This document shows positions 8,002 to 12,750 of a stretch of 12,750 nt of DNA, piece by piece (the stretch's first letter is position 1; each line of letters begins with the position of its first letter). Source of the DNA: Clostridia bacterium. GTDB taxonomy: Bacteria > Bacillota > Clostridia > Christensenellales > Borkfalkiaceae. Both the position numbers and the translations under genes were made by a program. The stretch covers positions 1 to 12,750 of the forward strand of contig CAAGME010000021.1 of assembly GCA_900770945.1 (NCBI GenBank). Reading direction: 5' to 3'. The notes under the pieces are model-generated. The model was given only the letters and a program-made list of their open reading frames with translations. It had not been told where the DNA came from and ran no database searches.

Positions 8002-8093
8002 TTTAAAGTTGAAAGATGAAAGTTGAAAATTGTGGAAGAATTTATATTTATTTTATCCGCAACTTTCAATTTTCCGTTTTCAACTTTCAATTT
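8002..8093. repeat. AT-rich inverted repeat in the uxuA-uxuB gap
   Basis: The left arm (about 8002-8032) repeats AAAGTTGAAA and AAAGTTGAAAATTG. The right arm (about 8060-8093) has the opposite-strand words CAACTTTCAATTTTC and TTTTCAACTTTCAATTT, so the two can fold together around an AT-rich centre. It lies in the transcribed gap upstream of uxuB and shares 16 exact bases with the repeat after uxuB. It is likely a short interspersed repeat. Confidence 0.5.
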
Positions 8094-8107
8094 GCGCTTT
8101 GCGCCGT

Positions 8108-8247
8108 TATACGCGCTCGGTTCCGAGGACGGAGAGTGCGTCGGATTGCCACAACAGGCGAGAGCGGCGCGCAGGCGCGTACTCTATGTACGTAACCGTG
8201 CGACGGTCGAACACGTAGTGGCAAGGCGGCGTGCTATACGCGCTCGG
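8108..8247. mobile_element. Small structured MITE-like insertion at the 3' end of uxuA
   Basis: The 13 bases TATACGCGCTCGG occur at 8108-8120 and again at 8235-8247, exactly 127 bp apart, like a target-site duplication. Between them the ends form an imperfect inverted repeat: 8136-8152 against 8218-8234, with GCCAC/GTGGC innermost and 12 of 17 positions matching. Inside are two perfect hairpins, CGTAC-TCTAT-GTACG (8178-8192) and ACCGT-GCG-ACGGT (8195-8207). No protein is encoded. The duplicated target includes the last codons of uxuA (Glu-Arg-Val), so the gene keeps its C-terminus: the outer copy would end in TAA and the copy in use ends in TAG at 8234. A non-autonomous element mobilised in trans is the simplest reading. 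Confidence 0.55.
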
Positions 8248-9271
8248 ATTTTTCGATGGCTTCAAAAAGTCCGTTCAAATACGCCGCTCCTAATGCACGG
8301 TCGAAAAGACCGTAACCGGGTTTGCCGTCCTCGCCCCAGATGTTTCTGCCGTGGTCAGGGCGGACGTAACCGTCAAAGCCGTTTAAAACGAGCTGACGGA
8401 CGATTTCGTAAATATCGAGGTCGCCCGCGGCGGTTAAATGCCCGGCTTCCTTAAAGTCTACTTCGCCGGTGTATTTTAACTGACGGATATGGGCAAAATA
8501 AATGCGCTTAGCGAACTTTGCCGCCATTTTCGGCAAGTCGTTGAATCTGCCCGCGCCGAGACTGCCCGTGCAGAATGTAAGCCCGTTGTGCGGGTTGGGA
8601 ACGGCTGCGAAAAGCTTTTCTATATTCGCCTCGTTCGAGATTATGCGCGGGAGACCGAACATATCCCAAGGCGGATCGTCCGGGTGGATAGCCATGTTGA
8701 TGCCCGTTTCGTCGCAAGCGGGCATAATGCCTTTAAGGAAGTAAACGAGGTTGTCGAAAAGCTGTTCGTGCGAAACGTTCTTGTACGCGTCTAAGAGCGC
8801 GTGAAGTTCGCTCGGGGTGTAGCTTTCGTCCCAGCCGGGAAGATGCAGGTTGTTGGGGTCGAGCTTTAAAAGCGTGTCGTGGCAATAGGAAAGGCATGTG
8901 CTTTCGTCGTCGTTGACCGTTTTGAGGTTAGTTCTGAGCCAGTCGAAAACGGGCATGAAGTTATAGCAAATGCACTTTACGCCGTACTTTCCTAAGCGGC
9001 GGATATTTTCGGCATAAACCTCTATATACTTATCGCGCGTAGGAAGACCGAGCTTGATATCTTCATGCACGGGGACGCTTTCGATAACGTCCATATTGAG
9101 TCCGTGCTTTTCGGCTTCGTTTTTTAACTCCTTAATGCTCTTTTCGCTCCACACCTCGCCGACGGGAACGTCGTACACGGCGGTCACAACCGATTGCATA
9201 TTAGGAATCTGTTTGATGTAGCTTAAAGGAATGGAATCTTTCAAGCCGTACCATCTGAATGACATCTTCAT
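8234..9271 (-). CDS. uxuA: D-mannonate dehydratase
   Basis: A 345-residue cytoplasmic enzyme that dehydrates D-mannonate to 2-keto-3-deoxy-D-gluconate. UxuA signatures are clear: CYNFMPVFDWLRTNL (102-116), IHPDDPPW (195-202, with His196), TFCTGSLG (232-239, with Cys234), HIRQ (261-264) and RPDHGR (304-309, with His307). These Cys/His/Asp residues match the metal site of the xylose-isomerase-like barrel. The length is close to the compact Gram-positive enzymes. The start at 9271 (MKMSFRWYGL) has GGAG at 9282-9285, 10 nt upstream; the second Met at codon 3 is less likely. It is first in a leftward operon with uxuB, driven by a promoter in the intergenic region shared with the AraC-type gene. 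Its last codons lie within a 13-bp direct repeat made by a probable small insertion. Confidence 0.96.
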   Translation of the reverse strand: MKMSFRWYGLKDSIPLSYIKQIPNMQSVVTAVYDVPVGEVWSEKSIKELKNEAEKHGLNMDVIESVPVHEDIKLGLPTRDKYIEVYAENIRRLGKYGVKCICYNFMPVFDWLRTNLKTVNDDESTCLSYCHDTLLKLDPNNLHLPGWDESYTPSELHALLDAYKNVSHEQLFDNLVYFLKGIMPACDETGINMAIHPDDPPWDMFGLPRIISNEANIEKLFAAVPNPHNGLTFCTGSLGAGRFNDLPKMAAKFAKRIYFAHIRQLKYTGEVDFKEAGHLTAAGDLDIYEIVRQLVLNGFDGYVRPDHGRNIWGEDGKPGYGLFDRALGAAYLNGLFEAIEKSERV

Positions 9272-9305
9272 AATTTTTAATCTCCGTTATATATAATGAT
9301 ATATT

Positions 9306-9351
9306 GCGCAAACGCAAGGCGCGCTATTACGCTCAGTCGCCGACTTTGCGC
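9306..9351 (-). promoter_or_regulatory. Stem-loop in the uxuA leader
   Basis: GCGCAAA (9306-9312) pairs with TTTGCGC (9345-9351), and an inner GGCG/CGCC (9318-9321 with 9338-9341) can extend the fold. It lies in the 5' untranslated part of the predicted uxuA mRNA, 21 bases or more before the ribosome binding site. It may stabilise the mRNA; no known riboswitch is recognisable. Confidence 0.35.
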
Positions 9352-9375
9352 CCTATAACTTTTTTTATTATACAT

Positions 9376-9404
9376 ATTTTACCACGCAATTGCAAATAGG
9401 TCAA
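9376..9404 (-). promoter_or_regulatory. uxuA promoter
   Basis: Read leftward, the -35 is TTGACC (9399-9404) and the -10 is TAAAAT (9376-9381), with a 17-bp spacer. This is a good sigma-A-type promoter about 105 bp before the uxuA start. The -35 overlaps the last bases of a TTTTTGCAATTGA operator, as expected for class II activation. Confidence 0.75.
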
Positions 9405-9434
9405 TTGCAAAAATAATAAACAAATATTGCAAAA
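9388..9434 (-). promoter_or_regulatory. Operator repeats of the uxuA promoter, probable AraC-regulator sites
   Basis: Read leftward: TTTTGCAAT (9434-9426), TTTTTGCAATTGA (9413-9401) and a third TTTGCAATTG (9396-9387). The first two GCAAT cores are 22 bp apart and the second runs into the -35. The same pair, with the same 22-bp spacing and the same placement on the -35, occurs upstream of the GH2 gene. Direct repeats about two helical turns apart are typical of AraC-family activators, and such a gene lies next door. Confidence 0.65.
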
Positions 9435-9448
9435 CCTCTACAATTTAG

Positions 9449-9476
9449 TTGATTTAGGAAAAAAAATCGATATAAT
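9449..9476 (+). promoter_or_regulatory. Promoter of the AraC-family gene
   Basis: TTGATT (9449-9454), 16-bp spacer, TATAAT (9471-9476). It lies about 57 bp before the start codon and is divergent from the uxuA promoter. The distal uxuA operator (9426-9434) is 15 bp upstream of this -35, so autoregulation is possible. Confidence 0.7.
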
Positions 9477-9533
9477 TAAAGATAGAAAGGCAAATTATTT
9501 CTTTCTCGCACAAAAAAGGGGGGCAGATAGCAA

Positions 9534-10304
9534 ATGTTCAGTTTTTCCTATAACGGAATTGACTTCTCGCACAAAAAAGGTATCGCAAGCGAACCTATGG
9601 ACGATTTCGGAAAACATCTTCATCCTTTTAACGAGATTCTTATCTTTTTAAACGGAGACGTTACTTATAACGTAGAATCGCGTTCGAGAAAGTTGGAGGA
9701 AGGCGACCTTGTCATCATAAAACAAGGGCTTTATCATTTTGCCGATATTTCAAAAAGCGAAACTTACGAGAGATACGTTTTCAAGTTTCCCGTGTCCGTT
9801 CTTCCGCCTTTCGTGGAGGACAAGCTGGAAACGCAAAGCCCGTTTTTGACGAACGTTAAAAAATATCTCGTGCTTCTCAATCAGTTCGATTCTTATTACG
9901 GCAACTATTCGGACGAGGAAACGTATTACCTTTTTATAAGCGAACTCACGAAATTGCTTATCATGATGCTTAAAGAGCCTACGCGCGCGGATTCTGATTC
10001 GGACGACGTTATCACCCGCCTCATCGAATACATCGACGAAAACATTCAGTCGAACATTTCGCTCGACACGCTCAGCCGCGAATTCAATTACTCCAAATCT
10101 TATATCTCGAACGAATTCAAGAACAACATGAAGATACCCGTAATGCAGTACGTGCGTTACAAAAAGATAATCGCCGCGCACCAGATGATTCTTGCCGGGG
10201 CTAAAAAATCCGTCGTAGCCGAGCTTTTGGATTTTAACGACTACTCGACTTTTTACCGCTCGTACGTAAAAATTATAGGTCATGCGCCGACAGACAGAAA
10301 TTAA
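9534..10304 (+). CDS. AraC-family transcriptional regulator of the uronate genes
   Basis: A 256-residue cytoplasmic regulator. The N-terminal part (about 20-95) is a cupin-like AraC sensor domain, with HLHPFNEILIFLNG (28-41) and LEEGDLVIIKQGLYH (54-68), the usual pattern of a sugar-binding jelly roll. The C-terminal part (about 158-256) is the double helix-turn-helix domain: IEYIDENIQSNISLDTLSRE leads the first HTH (about 176-198), and AELLDFNDYSTFYRSYVKIIG carries the second (about 226-249). The ATG at 9534 follows GGGGGG (9518-9523) by 10 nt. It is transcribed away from uxuA and towards the GH2 gene, and both of those promoters carry the same direct-repeat operator, so it is most likely their activator. 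The inducer is probably a uronate pathway sugar acid or glycoside; this is inferred from context. The protein ends with its own terminator. Confidence 0.9.
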   Translation: MFSFSYNGIDFSHKKGIASEPMDDFGKHLHPFNEILIFLNGDVTYNVESRSRKLEEGDLVIIKQGLYHFADISKSETYERYVFKFPVSVLPPFVEDKLETQSPFLTNVKKYLVLLNQFDSYYGNYSDEETYYLFISELTKLLIMMLKEPTRADSDSDDVITRLIEYIDENIQSNISLDTLSREFNYSKSYISNEFKNNMKIPVMQYVRYKKIIAAHQMILAGAKKSVVAELLDFNDYSTFYRSYVKIIGHAPTDRN

Positions 10305-10310
10305 CATTTT

Positions 10311-10341
10311 CAGCCGTTTAACCGCGGCTGTTTTTCTTTTC
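10311..10341 (+). terminator. Intrinsic terminator of the AraC-family gene
   Basis: CAGCCG (10311-10316) pairs with CGGCTG (10325-10330) around an 8-nt loop and is followed directly by TTTTTCTTTT. It begins 7 bp after the stop codon of the regulator, so the GH2 gene has separate transcription. Confidence 0.8.
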
Positions 10342-10367
10342 GTCACAACCCTAAAAAAGCGCAAACC

Positions 10368-10413
10368 GCAAAAAAATTTTTTGCAAACTTATTTTCGCAC
10401 CCGATTTTCGGGT
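10368..10413. other. Two small palindromes upstream of the GH2 promoter
   Basis: GCAAAAAAATTTTTTGC (10368-10384) is an A-tract/T-tract palindrome, and ACCCGA-TTT-TCGGGT (10399-10413) is a 6-bp perfect hairpin. The A/T tract may bend DNA upstream of the activator sites or act as a weak back-up terminator. The second hairpin is not followed by a T-run on either strand, so its role is unclear. Confidence 0.35.
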
Positions 10414-10453
10414 AAAAAGTGGCTTTTTCGGGCAAAAATTAAAAATAAAGTTG

Positions 10454-10488
10454 TTTTTGCAATGTTACTTTCAAATTTTTGCAATTGA
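10454..10488 (+). promoter_or_regulatory. Operator repeats of the GH2 promoter, probable AraC-regulator sites
   Basis: TTTTTGCAAT (10454-10463) and TTTTTGCAATTGA (10476-10488) are direct repeats with their GCAAT cores 22 bp apart. The second overlaps the -35. It is identical over 14 bases (A followed by TTTTTGCAATTGA) to the proximal uxuA operator. Confidence 0.65.
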
Positions 10489-10514
10489 TTTTAGTGACGA
10501 AAAGCTGTATTATT
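10485..10514 (+). promoter_or_regulatory. GH2 gene promoter
   Basis: TTGATT (10485-10490), 18-bp spacer, TATTAT (10509-10514). The slightly long spacer and imperfect boxes fit an activator-dependent promoter. The leader would be about 55-60 nt. Confidence 0.6.
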
Positions 10515-10545
10515 ATGGTATACTAATATCGCTAAGGCGAAGGTC

Positions 10546-10561
10546 GTAAAAATTTTTACGG
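10546..10561 (+). promoter_or_regulatory. Perfect palindrome in the GH2 leader
   Basis: CGTAAAAATTTTTACG is a perfect 16-bp palindrome that ends 6 bp before the GGAG ribosome binding site (10568-10571). It could form a hairpin in the mRNA that affects ribosome loading, or be a binding site for a second dimeric repressor downstream of the transcription start. Neither can be decided here. Confidence 0.4.
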
Positions 10562-10578
10562 CCGAATGGAGATTGCTT

Positions 10579-12480
10579 ATGAGAAATTACATTAACCTTA
10601 ACAAAGATTGGCAGTTTTCTGACGGCGTCAATACCGAAACGGTAAGCGTGCCGCATACCTGGAATGCCATCGACGGCGCGGACGGCGGCAACGATTACGT
10701 TCGTGCAAAACGCACTTACACCAAAACGTTCGCACGCCCGAAAGGCAAAGTCGTTTACCTCGAAGTAAAAGGCGCGAACTCCTCGGCAAGCGTTTACGTC
10801 AACGGTCTTTTCGCTACCGTTCACCACGGCGGCTTTTCGACCTTCCGCGTAGACATCACCGACCTACTGAAAGACGAAAACGAGCTTAAAATCGAAGTGG
10901 ACAATATCGCAACCGAAAAGGTTTATCCGCAGACGGCTGACTTCACCTTCTTCGGCGGTATTTATCGCGACGTCAATCTTATCGTTTTGGACGAAACTTC
11001 GTACTTTGACCCCGACTTTTGCGGAAGCCAAGGCTTAAAGGTCAACTCTTCCGTCGAAAACGGAGTCGGAAAGGTAAGCCTTGAAACAAACATTGTCGGC
11101 GCGGGACAAGCTCAGGCTCATTATTATATTTACGACGGCGAAACGCTTGTTGCGGAAAACGACACGGGCGTGTTCGAAATCGAAAACCCGCACCTTTGGG
11201 ACGGGCTTAAAGACCCGCATATGTACAGCGCGAAAGCGACTCTTACTTTAGGCGGAAAGGTTGCGGACGAAATCACCGCTTCATTCGGGTTAAGATATTT
11301 TTCCGTCGATAAGGACAAAGGGTTCTTTTTGAACGGCAGGTCGTATCCTTTGCGCGGCGTGTGCCGTCATCAGGACAGAAAAGGCAAGGGTTACGCCATA
11401 GGCAAAGCCGAACATGACGAGGATATGCAAATTATACTCGAAATCGGCGCGAACACCATTCGCCTTGCCCACTATCAGCACGACGACTATTTTTACGACC
11501 TTTGCGACAAGTACGGGCTTGTAGTGTGGGCGGAAATCCCCTACATTTCACGCCATATGCCCGAAGCGAACGCCAATGCGGAGTCGCAGATGAAAGAACT
11601 CATCACTCAAGAGTATAACCACCCCTCTATCGTAACCTGGGGTGTTTCCAACGAGATAACGATGTTCAACAAGCACAGAAAAGACATGCTCGAAGAACAC
11701 GTTAAGCTCAACGATATGTGTCATCAAATGGACCCGTCGAGGCTCACGACCTTAGCTTGCTACGCAGCTTGCGGTCCCACGAACAAAGTCGGCAAGATAA
11801 CCGACCTCGTGTCCTGGAACTTGTACCTCGGCTGGTACGTTCCCTTCTTCTTCTTAAACGACGGCTGGTTCTGGCTGTACCGCGTGCTTAACCCCAAACG
11901 CATTATCGGTATGAGCGAGTACGGCGCGGAAGGTATGCCGAATCTTCACAGCGTATCGCCCCGCCGCGGCGACAACACCGAAGAATATCAGTGCAAGTAT
12001 CACGAATACATGCTTAAATTCTTTGCGCGTAACCCCTACCTTTGGGCAACGCATGTCTGGAACATGTACGACTTTGCCGCCGACGCCCGCAATCAGGGCG
12101 GCGAGCCGGGAATGAACCACAAGGGGCTTGTAACGTACGACAGAAAGACGAGAAAAGACGCTTTCTATCTTTACAAGGCTTACTGGTCGGAAGAAAAATT
12201 CATTCACCTTTGCGGCAAACGCTTTGTAAACCGCACCGGCGGAAAGCTAAATATTAAAGTTTACACCAACGAACCGACCGTTGAATTATACGTTGACGAC
12301 AAGCTCGTCAAAACGCAAAACGGCGATAAGGTCTTTAACTTCTCCGTTCCCTTTAAAGGAACGACGAAGATTACCGTTAAAGCGGGCGACCTTTTAGACG
12401 AAGCGACTTTCAATAAAGTCGCCACCAAAGACAGATCATACATTCTCACCAAAACGGACACGAAAAACTGGCAGAAATAG
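10579..12480 (+). CDS. Cytoplasmic GH2 beta-glycosidase (beta-galactosidase/beta-glucuronidase family)
   Basis: A 633-residue retaining exo-glycosidase with no signal peptide, so it acts on imported glycosides. Order: GH2 sugar-binding jelly roll (about 1-138), Ig-like middle domain (about 145-240), TIM barrel (about 245-540) and a small C-terminal beta domain (about 545-612). Visible catalytic features are GVCRHQD (260-266), acid/base Glu359 in TWGVSNEI, and nucleophile Glu447 in GMSEYGAEG. NHK at 513-515 lies where beta-glucuronidases carry the carboxylate-reading N-x-K, but related beta-galactosidases can also show N-x-K here; the SEYGAEG and KDAFYLYKAYW stretches look beta-galactosidase-like. 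The start is ATG 10579, with GGAG at 10568-10571 and 7-nt spacing; an upstream in-frame TTG at 10573 is too close to the Shine-Dalgarno. Its promoter carries the same operator as uxuA, which favours release of a uronic acid (beta-glucuronidase or beta-galacturonidase-like). Family is certain; substrate is open. Confidence 0.93.
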   Translation: MRNYINLNKDWQFSDGVNTETVSVPHTWNAIDGADGGNDYVRAKRTYTKTFARPKGKVVYLEVKGANSSASVYVNGLFATVHHGGFSTFRVDITDLLKDENELKIEVDNIATEKVYPQTADFTFFGGIYRDVNLIVLDETSYFDPDFCGSQGLKVNSSVENGVGKVSLETNIVGAGQAQAHYYIYDGETLVAENDTGVFEIENPHLWDGLKDPHMYSAKATLTLGGKVADEITASFGLRYFSVDKDKGFFLNGRSYPLRGVCRHQDRKGKGYAIGKAEHDEDMQIILEIGANTIRLAHYQHDDYFYDLCDKYGLVVWAEIPYISRHMPEANANAESQMKELITQEYNHPSIVTWGVSNEITMFNKHRKDMLEEHVKLNDMCHQMDPSRLTTLACYAACGPTNKVGKITDLVSWNLYLGWYVPFFFLNDGWFWLYRVLNPKRIIGMSEYGAEGMPNLHSVSPRRGDNTEEYQCKYHEYMLKFFARNPYLWATHVWNMYDFAADARNQGGEPGMNHKGLVTYDRKTRKDAFYLYKAYWSEEKFIHLCGKRFVNRTGGKLNIKVYTNEPTVELYVDDKLVKTQNGDKVFNFSVPFKGTTKITVKAGDLLDEATFNKVATKDRSYILTKTDTKNWQK

Positions 12481-12508
12481 TTTTTCATTCCGACAATCTC
12501 CTTATACG

Positions 12509-12536
12509 AAGTCCATACACCTCGGTGTATGGACTT
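12509..12536 (+). terminator. First repeat hairpin, possible terminator of the GH2 gene
   Basis: AAGTCCATACAC (12509-12520) pairs perfectly with GTGTATGGACTT (12525-12536) around CTCG, 28 bp after the GH2 stop. It is followed only by TCGTATTG, a poor T-tract, so termination would be weak. As the first unit of the tandem array it may have a separate role. Confidence 0.4.
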
Positions 12537-12629
12537 TCGTATTGTCGCGACAACACAAGCTTGCAAATGCGCTATGCTACTATTAACGCTAATGCCCGAT
12601 TGCAAGACCAATTTAAAGGAGCGACTTAC

Positions 12630-12657
12630 AAGTCCGCACATCTCGGTGTGCGGACTT
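12630..12657 (+). other. Second repeat hairpin
   Basis: AAGTCCGCACAT (12630-12641) pairs with GTGTGCGGACTT (12646-12657) around CTCG. Compared with the first hairpin, an A-T pair became G-C, a T-A pair became C-G, and the loop-closing C-G pair became a T-G wobble. Confidence 0.8.
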
Positions 12658-12750
12658 TCGTATTGTCGCGACAACACAAGCTTGCAAATGCGCTATGCTA
12701 CTATTAACGCTAATGCCCGATTGCAAGACCAATTTAAAGGAGCGACTTAC

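Larger units (their letters stand above)
12509..12750. repeat. Tandem repeat, 121-bp unit, two copies to the window edge
   Basis: Copies lie at 12509-12629 and 12630-12750. The last 93 bases of each are identical; the first 28 form a 12-bp-stem hairpin with a CTCG loop. Each unit also holds the perfect palindrome TTGTCGCGACAA (12542-12553; 12663-12674), CTTGCAA and TTGCAAG as inverted arms 33 bp apart (12560-12566 and 12600-12606 in the first copy) and AAAGGAG near its end. The five differences between the copies are all in the hairpin stem and keep it paired. Because 121 is not a multiple of 3, no frame is kept from copy to copy, so it is not a coding repeat. The array probably continues past 12750. 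Confidence 0.92.

Noticed and set aside
8023..8454. 143-codon plus-strand frame over the uxuA 3' end
   Set aside because: It is antisense to uxuA and crosses the repeat DNA; the protein is Arg-rich and has no recognisable features.
9750..10364. 204-codon leftward frame
   Set aside because: It is antisense to the AraC-family gene and runs through its terminator.
12261..12677. Leftward 138-codon frame and rightward 60-codon frame (12525-12707) through the tandem repeat
   Set aside because: The unit length of 121 bp shifts frame between copies, neither has a good ribosome binding site, and the leftward one is antisense to the GH2 gene.
12509..12750. CRISPR array
   Set aside because: Only two 121-bp units are visible, conserved along nearly the whole length; there are no short repeats with unrelated spacers and no cas genes.

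Overview
The window looks like chromosomal DNA of an anaerobic gut-type Clostridia (Bacillota). The signs are AGGAGG-type ribosome binding sites, AT-rich intergenic DNA around roughly 45-50% GC genes, B. subtilis-type (SDR) fructuronate reductase, a circularly permuted GH3 enzyme of the kind known from Ruminococcus and Butyrivibrio, and many short palindromic interspersed repeats. The species cannot be named from the sequence alone.

Left block, minus strand (1-6530): an operon of a four-helix membrane protein (6090-6530), a 1944-residue exported, membrane-anchored GH3 enzyme (259-6093, overlapping the first gene by ATGA), and the start of a small protein that runs off the left edge (1-167). 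The GH3 enzyme has its alpha/beta-sandwich and Fn3-like domains before its catalytic barrel. It then crosses the membrane as a hairpin and exposes a long second outer part with a CBM6/35-like domain and further beta-rich modules.

Middle (6531-9533): a gene-free stretch (6531-7126) with a 29-bp tandem repeat and several palindromes, then the uronate genes uxuB (7127-7966) and uxuA (8234-9271), transcribed leftward in the order uxuA-uxuB. Between them lies a short structured insertion flanked by 13-bp direct repeats, and AT-rich repeats occur on both sides of uxuB.

Right block, plus strand (9534-12750): an AraC-family regulator divergent from uxuA, a terminator, then a cytoplasmic GH2 glycosidase. 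The uxuA and GH2 promoters carry the same operator (TTTTTGCAATTGA overlapping the -35, with a second GCAAT 22 bp upstream). The regulator, uxuAB and the GH2 gene therefore look like one regulon: the GH2 enzyme would release a uronic acid from an imported glycoside, and UxuB and UxuA would carry fructuronate through mannonate to 2-keto-3-deoxygluconate. The isomerase UxaC, KdgK, Eda and a transporter are not in the window.

After the GH2 gene, 12509-12750 holds two tandem copies of a 121-bp unit. The copies differ at only five bases, all in one 12-bp hairpin stem, and all pairing is kept. This is the strongest candidate for something undescribed; it probably continues beyond the right edge.
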